64,000 bases of DNA, taken from Gnetum montanum. Taxonomy: Eukaryota > Streptophyta > Gnetopsida > Gnetales > Gnetaceae. How positions within the stretch are numbered: position 1 is the first letter of the stretch; each line of letters starts with the position of its first letter. The position numbers and the translations under genes were made by a program. Of this stretch, positions 22,535 through 33,914 are shown in pieces. The notes below the pieces were generated by a model. The model saw nothing but the letters and a program-made list of their open reading frames with translations, made no database searches and was not told where the DNA came from. The stretch is from positions 2,364 through 66,363 of the forward strand of contig MNCI01008893.1 of assembly GCA_015680685.1 (NCBI GenBank), read 5' to 3'.

Positions 22535-25367
22535 ATGGCACCAAAAGGGAAGCACACACAAGAAGTAGGATCATCCCAACTAAGGAAGAAATAGCCTAGA
22601 ATGGGAAGACTCGAAGAAAAACCCTAGGAAGTACCACTCACAACCCATGTCATAGGTCCTCTTAGGGAAGAGGCAAAAGTAAAATCTATTAGACAAATTC
22701 TGGAACCAATAATAGCAGCAACAAAACACTCCCATCAGGACAATACACTAGCGCAACCAAAAAATCTCAAGATGACCTTAACAGAGGCTTGTCTAAATTA
22801 AATTAAATCAAGCGAGGTCCAAAAATTAGTGTTTCAAGAGTTAAATTTTGGCCCTCTCATGGAGCATGCACCAAGAGAAGTACAAGACCAGCTGAAGGCC
22901 TCTTCCATGTCACCAATCATTACTTCCACTAGGGAGTGGTACATGGAAGAAACATTTCTATTCTAGAACAATAGGTAGCCTGGAGTAACAGTGAAAATCA
23001 AGGACATCTTAGTGTCCTACTTGGTGTAGTCCATTGCTATAGCACTTGGGTTGCCCAAAATAGGAGCAAATCTTACTAAAATTCCAATGCAGGCAAATCT
23101 AAGCATCAAGAAAGAATGGGTGCAATGATGTTATGTTGTCAACTACAAGGAGTTTGGCATGCTCACACTAGAAAATAGGATCCATTATAAGATTTCAACC
23201 TTCCACCTCAATCCCATAGTGAGGCCAAGAAAAATCACTACCTTCTCTACCTGAGCATGTGCCACTCTGAGTGTGAGATTCTTGGTCAACCTTTCGTGGT
23301 TGATCTATCTAGAGATGCAGAAGTGGTTTAAAGAAAATGAACATAGAATGAAGGCATTCCCCTTCCCATGCCTGATTAGAAAACTCTATCGAAGAGGAGG
23401 GATAGTCCGTTACACCAATGACAACATCAGGTAAGTTCCAATTGCCAATTGGGTAGAAATGATAAAAGATAAGATGCCTGTAATGACTATCCATAAAGAG
23501 GAGTAGTGACCACCACCTCTACCCACCACTCAAAAAATTATGCCAAACATCACTGCAATTGTCCAACAGTTGCAAGAATACATAGAATGGCTCTTGAGTG
23601 AACAAGAGAAACACGCAAGCATGAGTGGCAGGGCCCCATCAATCTACAGACCAACCATGAGTTACCTTAATGAGATGGCATGAATAATTAGCTTGATGGA
23701 TGAGGGTGGATCCATTTTCTCAGCCCAAAGAATGCAACTACCTACGAGGTTGAATATGAGCACCAAAGAGGTCACAGTATCTCTCACAGAACAACAAGCA
23801 CTCCTAGAAATCTCTAGGAATGCTACAACCTTCTCAGTGCACATGGAGAAGGGCAAGGGGGCAACAGTTTTGTTGATGTAGCACCAAGGGTAGGAAATAG
23901 CAATAGAAGTGGTCACTAACAGGATTTCCAAAACTCTTAATGTACATGCAACATTGACACCAAACATCATTGCACTTAAAATTGTGTAGACATCCACAGG
24001 GATCATAAGTGGTAGAATAAGTGTAGCATAACATGAGGAGCTACTAGATCGATTGAGGTAAACTTGGCAACCACTTTCAGATGTCTTTGACCTTTCAAAC
24101 AACATCACTATAACCCAATTAAAGCTGCTAGAGGCAAGGGGCAAAAACATCATATTGGAGGAGCAACTTGAAATAGCTAGGAGCAAAACAAATGCTTGGC
24201 TACAAAAGTTGCCAAATTATGAGCCCAGATTATCAATCATGAATTTCTCAACCTAGCACTAACAAGAGATGAAGCTATGAAATAGCTTTAGACCAAGCTC
24301 AAAGAGGTTGAGGGTGCAATGGAGATGGTGGTGTTCTACAAATCCTTGGTAGAGGCCACATAGCACAAAATTGAGAAGGCCTTGGATCAGGCCCACTAGG
24401 AGAATGTCCAGTTGACCATAGAAAATCATCGCCTATGGAATGTTGATGTGCACAAGAAATAGTTAACTAATTTTATCCATCAACAACAGGAGCAACTAGC
24501 CAAAGAAAACATAGAATTGAGGAGGTTAACAATAGAGAACAAGAATCTCTCCATGGAGAAGGTGCATGCCCTTTGCTAGAAGACCGCAATTGAGGTAGCC
24601 ACCTGGAAATCTAAAGCTCTCAAATTTGAGAAATTCAAAGATCATTACAAAGAGCAGGACAAGATACAAAAGGAAGTAAACAAAAAACATATCTAATTGG
24701 CAAAGGCAAAGGTAAATGAAGCCCTCCAACAACTCCAATAAGGTAGGGAAGTTTAGCAGCTCATCATTAGTGGAATAGATGCCTATAATAAGGCAGAAAT
24801 TTACACAAAGGAGTTGTAGATCGACGAGATGATGAAGTACATGGAGCTTGCCAATCTCTGCTACACAAATCTAGCCATGTTGACTACCTAAAGGTCATGG
24901 TATGAATTAGAAAAGTAGGTGGCCAGCTTGTACAAGTTCAAGCACCACAAGGACACTAAGGACAAGCTTGTGGTGGCTAACGTTGAACTCGATGTTCTCA
25001 AGGTATGCTTCACAGATCAACAATCAACTACCAAGAACCTAGCCAAAAGGATGAATGACTACTAGGAGCTATAGAATTTAGTTAGGTCATTCAACATTGA
25101 ATATAAATAGTTCGTTAGCTAGTTTGTCAATGTAAAGGAGATGTTCCCGATCATGTCCTATCTGTGGGATTTCCCCATTCTAGCCCACATTGGTAATGTT
25201 GCATGGATTGTGAATGATCCCCAAAGTAAGGAGGAGAAGATGAAGGCATTTCTTAAGAGGTTGTAGTTATAATAGGACAACCATAGCCACCTCAGCTATT
25301 GTACCTGCCTAAAGTTGGCAAAGGTCCTTTAGAGCCTTAGAAGCCACCACCACCTAAGACTCTCTGA
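22535..25367 (+). pseudogene. E3 ORF2 relic: plant transposon protein-like domain plus coiled coil
   Basis: ATG at 22,535 stands directly after TGTAACTGCAG, a 3' splice-site-like word; the protein starts MAPKGKHTQE. The N-terminal domain has LVFQELNFGPLMEHAPREV, WYMEETF, NNR, GVTVKI, ALGLPK and FPFPCLIRKLYRRGG (to about 23,400). This is the pattern of the putative plant transposon protein domain (PF20167-like). After about 23,560 it is a long E/K/Q/L-rich coiled coil, ending with a conserved patch like LAHIGNVAWIVNDPQSKEEK at about 25,170-25,250. Stops and frameshifts are frequent. The 174-codon minus-strand frame at 23,662-24,186 is its shadow. The function is unknown. Confidence 0.7.
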
Positions 25368-25588
25368 TCTTCACCTTTGTCTTCATGTCATCAAGGGATG
25401 TGCTATCCAAATTTTTGTAGTCACATCACGATGTTCAATTTTGTTTCATGAACACCAAATTTTTTTGTAATTTGTTGATTCATACACTCAAGCACTTAGT
25501 TTTTTCAAGTCAGTTGTTTTGTTAAGATTAGTTAATAATCTCATACCTTTCCAATTTTGCAAAAGAACTTGAGGATGATTTTTCATTT

Positions 25589-25601
25589 AATCATGGGGGT
25601 A
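25589..25601 (+). promoter_or_regulatory. E3 polypurine tract
   Basis: AATCATGGGGGTA directly precedes the 3' LTR start TAATGAG. E4 and E5 have the same word before TGATGAG and TGATGGG. It would prime plus-strand DNA synthesis. Confidence 0.8.
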
Positions 25602-26548
25602 TAATGAGCATCAAAGTCTCATGTTGATGAGCCCCTATTGATGTGGACTTGTCGACAGGCCCCCGTTGATGAGGCCCCATATATGTGGTGTTGCCTTGTC
25701 GATGAGGTTGCATCAACGTAATGTTTGTTGTGTTGACGAAGCCTTGTCGATGTAACCTTAGAGGAAAAAACTATAAATACAAGCTCCCAACCATGTTTAT
25801 GAGGACCCAATGGATAGCAGTAGCCAAATTCTTGTAGTTTTTATATTTGAAACTTAGAATATTTTCCTGAGTGCCTGCAATAGGAGTCATTAAGTATACA
25901 GATCTTTATTCGAGCATTATTATACCTGAGCATGATAGTATGTACAGCAATAAAGACGAGCTTCTTGATAAACCTTGCAACATTCTAGATAGTTTAGGTA
26001 TTTATTCATGCATTTAATGCTTTCATTTAATTATTTAATGTTTTCCAATAATTAAGCTAATTAAGTGAGATTACCTAGATAGATTAAATACATAAGTATG
26101 ATTGCTTTGATCGCAACACATGTTCACTCAGTAATTCTAGCAACGTTATTACTTGGTACACCTAGTAGCATAACACTTGGTAATCAAGCAATGGATACAT
26201 GGGTTCAAGACATGTATGGAAAGTGGGATCAGATGCTTATGTTAAGATTATCTAGAGACCAATTAGTTAATTAGATCAAATTAGTCATTAAATTACTTTA
26301 TCTCTCTCTTCAAGCATCAAAGAACATAAAACATAAAATGAAAAAAATCATATGCCTCAATTACACTTAACTATACCTTTGTACTTCACAAGTATAATTG
26401 GAAAGACAACAAATGACCTTAGGGCAAGATTCACTTCTTAGAAGACTAGTGCACCAGAAACTAGAGAGTCCATGAAATTTGACCAGATCATGTGTAACAC
26501 TTCATGATTCATATGGTTAAGCATAGGGGTACCTTTAGCTACTCATCA
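25602..26548 (+). mobile_element. E3 3' LTR
   Basis: It starts TAATGAGCATC (for the usual TGATGAG) and ends CTACTCATCA. U3 repeats are GTTGATGAGGCCCC-like; TATAAATA is at 25,772-25,779 and the poly(A) word AATAAA at 25,949-25,954. It is 947 bp, complete, unlike the 5' copy. The next bases, AACACCACC, belong to E2 gag. Confidence 0.88.
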
Positions 26549-27960
26549 AACACCACCTTCAAGCATTCCATCATATCTGTGCCCTTCAAAATATTGAAAG
26601 TAATTAGCAGAAATTAAAGTTATTTCTTAGAACACTCATCAAGGAGGCAAAGAGTTAGTATAGATCATTAGAACCGAAATCAATTAGAAGATGAAGAACA
26701 TGGTTGAGCTCTTTAACGAAAAGCATCAAACTTACTCAAGAGTGTCTAACCTTAGAAAGAAAATCCAAGGATGGAAGCAAGGGATACAAGAATCCCTTGA
26801 TGTAGCAATGGGTAGATATTATTCTCTTCTACATAGATGCCCAACCCATAAATTCTCACAAAGGAAACAACTCAGACACATCATTGATGGGTTAAGAAAT
26901 AAAACCATAGAGACCCTTGGGGTCTTCACCCAAGGAAGATTATTAAAGATGACCATCCATTAGATCCAAAGGTTAATAGACCAAGTGGCAAAATAGGAAG
27001 AAGATTTGAAGAAGAGAGAATCAATTGAAGAATATAATCAAGATCCATCAATAAGAAAATGAGATGTTTGAATGTGCGACAAACAAGATGATGAAACCTT
27101 GGAGGATGTCATCCAAAAGAAAACTCTACCAATTCAAAAATTTGTTAATGATATAGCAACAAAGGTGGATAAGATGTGGGACTCAATGGATGAAAAGTTT
27201 ACTATAGCTCTAAAGATGGTAGAAGAAAGGACTAAACAAGTATTTAATAAAGGCAAAGATAAGAAGAAGAGAAGAGATCATGAACAATAAGGTTATAAGA
27301 AAAAAGGAAATGTTGCTATAGTTGAGGAGTTACTAACTCTAGTTCAGAATAAGAGGAAGGATGCAAGGTGTGCTAGTATGAACATCCTAAGGGATGTTGC
27401 CTTGTTATTATCCACTTGTAAGAGTTTGGGACATACACACTCAATTCAAGATTTATTAAAAGGTAGATGCCAAGAGGGTTACCTTATCCTCAAGGTATCT
27501 CAAACAATCCTTCTAGCCAATCTACTACCCAAGTGGAGCCTACCCTCAACTGTAGAAGCAATACTAGCAATAGTGGTAACAACCACAAGCATGAGCAATG
27601 CTACTGCCAAGGCAACAATATCCATATAGGCAACTAGATCCTTATGAATATTATGTACAATGTTCAATCTCTCCAGGGAATGCTCTAGTTCACACTACTT
27701 CTCATTATTATCCACCCAAGTATTATAGACCTGCCACTCTAAGGATGGATCCCAATCTCTAAGCACATCAACCAGTCGTTGGTCCCTCAAACCAACCTTC
27801 CAATTCTTTACCACTAGTGCCACCACCAGTCATGCAAGGGAAGCTGTCATCACAACCATAGTAGAAGAATGTAATGAGGGCAATAAACATGCAAGAGAAG
27901 GTAATAATGAATGAACCTTAATCCAAGAAACATCTAGCCTTCAAAACAAGTCCAGAAAGG
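26549..27960 (+). pseudogene. E2 gag, C-terminal part after E3
   Basis: Gag resumes with words matching LQAFHD and continues at 26,691 in an open stretch: MVELFNEKHQTYSRVSNLRKKIQGWKQ is the capsid pattern also seen in E3 and E5 (listed here only as a marker). Further words are GRYYSLLHRCPTHKFS and HIIDGLRNKTIETLGVFTQG, then a K/E-rich linker at 27,072-27,290. The zinc knuckle is at about 27,365: CKVC, stop, YEHPKGCC. The tail to 27,960 is P/Q/Y-rich. Stops stand where other copies have Q or W. Confidence 0.82.
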
Positions 27961-29050
27961 ATTCAAAGAATGGGGACTCCATTTACAACAACTCCATCCA
28001 CACACACTCCTCCAAGGAATACTAGGCTTCCATCTTCTACCAATCCAAGTCTGACTACTATCACACTAACCGAACCCCTTACACATTGGATAAAGGTAGT
28101 AGCACTTCCCCAGAAGAGAATAGATCTAGGAAGTCCTTTGATATATCTCCAAATAGTAGGTCACAAACCATGCAAAGCTCTACTAGATTCTATATCAAAA
28201 GTAAACTTAATTTCATAGGACATGTATAAGGCATGGAATCTTCCACCACTAAAGAAAAGCAATATTCAATTAGATGTTGTAGATCAATCAACCACTATTC
28301 CACTTAGATAGGTGGATGATGTCATCACTGTCATCAATGGCTAGTCCTACCCTACCAATTTCTTAATAATCCACAAGGGGAAAAATAAGTAATAATTTCC
28401 TATAATAATGGAAATGCCATGGCTTAGCACTATGGATGCTAAGCTTAGAGATTTTTCCTTGGGGACTTCAAAGGAAGATGAAGCTAGCATTTTAGAAAGA
28501 CATCAAGTTCCATGTATCACATACAATGATAATGGATGCAACTATGTGTAGAGAATTTGGGCTGTTAAACTAAGAAAGAAAATAGCATGCAACCAGTTTG
28601 TAGAAGAAATGTGTATGCAACAATGTTTGTACGCAATAGTCACTAAAGAAGAAGGCATCTAATGGCTAATTACTAATAAAGAGATAGAATCTAAAATATA
28701 CATGGAACCAATCAATCAAATCATAAGTGCCTATGTTGAGTAAATAGATAAGTTGGAAGAGTTATGAAGAAAACACCCCCTATGCACATTCACACCAGGA
28801 AGAAGACATTGAATGGGAATGTCCCAGACAAGTTTGAGCCAGAGCTATTAAAGTTAAAACCCTATCAGGTTACTAGAATATGTATTTCTAAATAATAAAA
28901 AATCAATGATCATCATTGCTAACCTTGATAAACATCAATAGAAAAGATTATTGGAAGTAGCCAATAAATGGTCAACAACATTCACATGGTCTTATAATGA
29001 GATAATAGGTATTAATCCACAAATATGTCAACACTAGATATACATAGATC
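27961..29050 (+). pseudogene. E2 protease and linker relic
   Basis: The active-site region is LGSPLIYLQIVGHKP then KALLDSISKVNLIS at about 28,125-28,218. A D is kept after ALL, but the following residues depart from the usual D-S/T-G. WNLPPLKKSNIQLD, DDVITVI and FPIIMEMPWLS follow. The linker from 28,540 holds the LEVANKW-like stretch before RT. It is frameshifted and interrupted by stops. Confidence 0.75.
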
Positions 29051-29900
29051 TAGCTATCAAGCCATGCCACCAGCCTCAGAGAAAGTTGAAAGCTCAAAGA
29101 AGTAGTGAAACAAAAATTGGAAAAGTTATTGAAAGCAAGATTCATCTACTCCATTGTGGACCATGAATTGATTATCCCTTTGGTCATTGTTTAGAAGAAG
29201 GGTGGAAAGTGGCCAATATGCATTAATTTCTAATTGTTGAACTCTACAACATTTAAGGATCATTTTCCTTAAATACCATAATGGGACATTAGTATTATAG
29301 CTTCGTTGATGGGTACAATGGATATAACAAGATCTGCATTGCACTGGAAGACCAAGAAAAGACTACATTCACCAATCCATGGAAAACATTTGCTTACAAG
29401 CAAATGCCTTTTGGCTTGTGCAATGTACCCACTAGTCTTCAAAGGTTAGTACTAAGTATCTTCCAAAAACTAATTGGTAATGACGTCAAAGTATTTGTAA
29501 ATGATTTATCTACTTATGGGCTAGATTTCAAGCAAGCATTGGATCATTCGGAGTAGATATTGAAAAGATGTGTTGAAACCAATCTAAAGCTCAAGTGATA
29601 AAAAAAGTCATTTAATGGTACAAGATGGTATCCTTCTGGAACATAAGGTATCATAGAAAGGAATAGAAGTACACCCAAATAAGAGTCATTCAAGACATTA
29701 TCCAAAGGCCACAAACCACTAAGGAAGTCATATTATTTCTAGGCCATACAGGATATTATCGAAGATTCATAGAAAACTTTTCCAAGATACCAAAATCGTT
29801 GGTGGAATTGACCAAGAAAGATACACCATTCCAGTAAATAGAATAATATGAGAAGGCATTTGAGACACTAAAATAGAAGTTAATAGAAACACCAATCCTT
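29051..29900 (+). pseudogene. E2 reverse transcriptase relic with altered active site
   Basis: Plus-strand words include FVDGYNGYNKI, FTNPWKTFAYKQMPFGLCNVPT and LSIFQKLIGND. The catalytic motif, about 29,490-29,515, reads VFVNDLSTYG where E3 has VFMDDFSTYG, so the first of the two essential aspartates is N. LGHTGYYRRFIENFSKI follows. The enzyme is dead by its active site as well as by stops. Confidence 0.82.
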
Positions 29901-30470
29901 AGAGCTCCGAATTAGTCCAAGCCCTTCTACATCATGATACATGCTTCCAATTATGTGATGGGTGTAGTGTTGATGTCACTTGATGATCAAAAGAGGCCAT
30001 ACTACATACACTATCCTAGTAGAAGCATCACAAGAGCACAACTTAATTACACAACTACTAAAAAGAAGCTTATGGCTATGGTGTATGCACTAGAAAAATT
30101 CAAACATTACATGTTCGGGTACCCTATTGTTGTTCACATGGATCATAGTGCAATTTGATTTCTGATGAATAAACTAGTGGTGAATCCCAAGGTGATAAGC
30201 TGGCTCATAATATTACAAGAATTTGACATTACTATAATTGACAAGAAGGGGACAAAGAACCTCGTAGTAGATTACTTATCAAGGCTAATATGGGAATCAC
30301 AAGAGTAAGAAGAACCATTATTAGGCCAGTTCCCTGATGAGAATTTGTTCACAAAGATGATAATGGCTATTAACTTGATAAAGAAATCATGAATCATTGA
30401 TCATATGACTTACCTTCTCACATAAGAACTTCTTGTCAAGTGAAATAGAAAACAAAAAGAGTAGTTCCTT
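29901..30470 (+). pseudogene. E2 RNase H relic
   Basis: An open stretch at 29,934-30,158 has MIHASNYVMGVVLMSLDD, RPYYIHY, LNYTTTKKKLMAMVYALEKF and HMDHSAI. Compared with E6 (MTDAAN, TIEKEL, LTDHSA), the first catalytic D is H and the catalytic E is K, while the D of MDHSA is kept. The end has a VVDYLSRLIW-like patch. It is catalytically inactive. Confidence 0.82.
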
Positions 30471-31660
30471 CATAAAGTAAAGTATTATATGGAAATAAAT
30501 GGAAATATCTATAAGATTTGTACTGATGGATTAAAGAGATGGTGTGTTTCTAAAAAGAACCAACAAAGAATTCTACAAGATGTGCATGAAGGATCATGCA
30601 ATGGTTACTACGCAGGGTGTAGAATAGCACTAAAGCTGATGATGGCAAGCCACTTCTCACCTATCATATTCCAAGATGCACATCACTTCACCCAATCTTG
30701 TGAGAAATGTTATCATGATGGAGGAATAATGGCTTGGAATGAAGGGCATAATAATGGATTTAGCCATTGAAACCATTTGATATATGGAAAATTGATTTCA
30801 TGGGGTCCATTACACTAATGTCAAATAGGAAAGCATACATCCTAGTGACAATTGATTATTATACCAAATGGGCAAAAGCAACTGTGATCAAAGATTGTAC
30901 AACAAATATAATTGCTAAATTCTTTCAACAATACATGGTAAAAAAATTTGGAGTACCACGAATACTTGTATCAGATAATGGAACATACTTCATAGGTGCT
31001 ACATTCAAAAATATCATTCAACAAATTGGGGTGAACCATAAGTTGACTACACGATATCACCCCTATGTGAATGGTCAAGAAGAAGTGACTAACTAGGAAA
31101 TTACAAGAATATTAACTATAACTATTAGTTGATTTAGGAAGGATTGAAGCACTAAAGTAAATGATGTTTTATGGGCTTATAGGACCACATGGAAACTTCC
31201 CATAGGATATTCACCCTATGAGCTAGTCTATGGAAAATTTTCTATGCTACCAATTCAAGTAGAGCTACAAATGTTAGCTACTACTAGTAAACTTGACCTA
31301 GACTTGAGCCTAGCATAGAAGGAACATCTTATGAACCTCAACATTTTAGAGGAAAACAAACTTGTAGCCCTAATGAGCAGCTAAATACATAAGAAGTACT
31401 TCAAACACAAGAATGATGCATGTATCCAACAAGTATCAATCCAACCAAGCAATAAAGTCCTATACTATAATCTCAATCATGTGCCATAGATGGCTAAGTT
31501 CCAAACCTTATGTGAAGGATCTTATATCATCCATGTCATGTATCCTTTAGAATCCATGCAAATTTAGCATCCAACTTGCCCACACAAACTTGTTTTAGTC
31601 AATATTCAACAAGTCAAACCATATTATGAACATCCAAATTCCTCTATGAACTCTACCTAG
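30471..31660 (+). pseudogene. E2 integrase relic, catalytic triad visible
   Basis: The zinc-binding part is open at 30,489-30,770, with VHEGSCNGYYAG and FTQSCEKCYHDGG supplying H and C positions. The core at 30,767-31,096 has FDIWKIDFMG, DYYTKWAK, FGVPRILVSDNG and VNGQEEVTN, so all three of D, D and E can be seen. The C-terminal part runs to about 31,660 without a chromodomain. A stop separates the zinc part from the core and another follows the core. It is the best-kept integrase in the window apart from these breaks. Confidence 0.85.
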
Positions 31661-33269
31661 CTCACTAAACCATCTTATACCCATTTTATCTTTTGGTTAA
31701 TAATTTTCAATGATAGTTGTGGTGATGTCCTATATGAACCTTAAGCATCGAATTGAACCTTTTTCTTTTCTTATTACTTTTTCACATTCTTTGACATCTT
31801 TTCATTCTTTTATACTTTTCCATTTCTTAAGCCTTTGATTTTTTATATATATCTTTTAAATAATTTCTCTCTTTTTTTTTCATTTTTTCTATGATTGTCA
31901 TCATTTTCCTTATATATATTGTTGTTTATTTTTCTAATAAAGTGCAAGGAATAAAGTAATATGTAGTTCCAATAAGGTGAAGATTGCCCTATATTTTCAA
32001 ATCATGAAAGACTAATTTTATATACAATGAGATCACATCATCCATCCACTCATTTCCAATAATAAGAGGTTCTTATTATGGCCATAATGATATTCTTCTC
32101 ACAATAAAACTAAAATAAACTTGTGATCATTAAGCTTAGATAGAAGAGTGAAGAACCAAGTGGAAATGAAAAGGATGTGACATCNAAAGAGTGAAGAACC
32201 AAGTGGAAATGAAAAGGATGTGACATCAAGGGAACTTGTGGATTCTCTAGAACTACTACTATGATTTTTATCCTATTGTTAAAGGTGTATTATTTTCTTG
32301 AGTTCTAAAGAAAAATGGAAGTAAGAGTACAATAGGTTCTACCTTACCATGTCACTAGAAAGACATGTTACCCATGCCTAAAGGTAGTCCTCAGGTAAGG
32401 TCAACATCGTAGAAATATAATAAAAGCACAAAATAAAATTTCTAGGGGTTCCACTGGAAAGACATGTTACACATGCCTAAAGGTATGCAACTTCTTAGAA
32501 ATTAAAAAAAAAATAAGTGCACTATTAATAAACTCCTTCCTTGAACTACACTGCCAAGTGATAATACTTCTTACAATAATGGTACTCTCGTGGTTGTTAG
32601 TCTTAGGGATGATACAATGTGATGACACTGGATAGTCGTTTGGACTTAGTTTAAATCTTAGATGGAAATGCTAATGATTATTTTAACCACATATCACACA
32701 CAAGGATTCATTATGCCTATGATAATACATCTCACATCCCAATTTTTGCAATCCCTTCTAAATCCCATTCCACCTCACTGGTATATTTAATCATAATTTT
32801 ATGGTTTTGTATAATATAGCGTTATTTTCCCAATTTGGTGATATTAACATGCGTGTTTTGCTAGATAGGTATGTTCTATGTTCAACTCCTTGAGACCCTA
32901 CAAACACATTTAGGCATGGTTATACAAGGGTACTAAGCCTACTTTGGGGAGGACCCACTTGTATAACTCTTGTACCTCATATTTGACAATCAATTCCACA
33001 TCATCTTGTGCCTTCCAAACACTTTAGCACTCAAATTTTACTTCCCATAAGTTTTATAATTCATCCATATGTTATGAATCCTTAATCTATCTCATCTATA
33101 TCCAATAAACTTTCATTGCCCAAGATTCCTTTCTTATGACTTTTGAACGCCAAATTTTTGAAATCTATCACTTATGATTCAATACCCTTTAGACAGTCAC
33201 TATGTCTTCCAAATCATCCAATTGACTCAATTTTTCTTGAAAAATCATAAAAAACCCAAAATTTTTTAG
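31661..33269 (+). other. E2 spacer after integrase, conserved blocks
   Basis: It is non-coding. It contains GTGACATCAAGGGAACTTGT (32,216-32,238), two hairpin blocks (32,353-32,386 and 32,451-32,484, each with AAAGACATGTTACMCATGCC) and CTTTGGGGAGGACCCACTT (32,942-32,960). A 41-base exact repeat flanks a single N at 32,185 and is probably an assembly artefact. Confidence 0.65.
32185..32185. other. Single N flanked by an exact 41-base repeat
   Basis: 32,144-32,184 and 32,187-32,227 are identical, with the N between. In a region this old, identical copies would not be expected, so this looks like two overlapping sequence ends joined with an N. Confidence 0.8.
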
Positions 33270-33345
33270 TGGTGACGTCATAACTATGATGTTGTATAAT
33301 CTACGATGTCACAACTATGATGTTATGCATATAAAAATAGTATAT
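33270..33345 (+). promoter_or_regulatory. E2 internal promoter-like block, copy of its own U3 theme
   Basis: Two copies of a TCATAACTATGATGTTGTA-like unit (33,276 and 33,309 onward, the second with CACAACTATGATGTTAT) are followed by TATAAAAA at 33,330-33,337. The E2 3' LTR U3 has ATCATAACTATAATATCGTA, also ahead of a TATA box. ORF2 starts about 570 bases on. Similarity is visible over about 20 bases per unit; function is inferred. Confidence 0.5.
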
Positions 33346-33512
33346 ATGCATGCAAGAGTTAGAAAAATTTGTCATTCTGCCATTTCATAGCAAGAGAAGT
33401 TTTTGCAATTTTTCTAAGCTCTTACAACCAAACTTCCCAATGCCATAACTTCCTCACTAAAACTCTAATTTGAGACATTCTTGAACCCTATTGATCCTAG
33501 AGTGCTCAACAT

Positions 33513-33530
33513 AGTCATGGGGGGAGGGGG
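33513..33530 (+). promoter_or_regulatory. Polypurine-like tract before E2 ORF2
   Basis: AGTCATGGGGGGAGGGGG lies in the leader between the internal promoter-like block and ORF2. E5 has GTCGTGGGGGAGAG and E3 TCATCGTGGGGATC at the same place. Confidence 0.45.
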
Positions 33531-33914
33531 TGTTATTACACACAACTAAGGATAATTGAGCCAAAATTTCCTAACTCCAAAGGATAATATAAAGGGTGAG
33601 TATAAGGACACAATAAGAGTATTACAACTAACCAATCAAATGTAAGCCAAAGGACTTAAATAATTCTCCTAAGTAACTATACCAACCATTTAAGAGCATA
33701 AAAAATAAGGAAATGATAACTGTGTAAGGTCATAATAATTAAAGATATAATAATTAGGGGTTTCTTTTTGAAATTTCTCTAACTCTGCAATCATAATAAG
33801 ACCATAACTAATAAAAAAGATAAGAACTTGATCAAACCAAGAGTAGAGAAAGAAATATGGACTGTTAGGAACCAACTTGAATACCTTGGTAACCTTAAAT
33901 TCTAATGATTTCAA

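Larger units (their letters stand above)
13167..26548 (+). mobile_element. E3: full-length gag-pol-ORF2 element inserted in E2 gag
   Basis: LTRs at 13,167-14,090 and 25,602-26,548 bracket gag, protease, RT, RNase H, integrase, conserved spacer, internal promoter-like block, ORF2 and a polypurine tract. The length is about 13.4 kb, including 333 unknown bases. The 5' LTR lacks the first 20 or so bases of the 3' LTR (25,602-25,621). About 67 bp of E2 gag, judged from E4, is missing at the same junction. A small deletion across the left junction explains both, and also the lack of a matching target duplication. Confidence 0.88.

Noticed and set aside
23662-24186. 174-codon minus-strand open frame with hydrophobic stretches
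   Set aside because: It is the reverse shadow of the coiled-coil coding part of E3 ORF2; the plus-strand reading aligns with E2 and E5.
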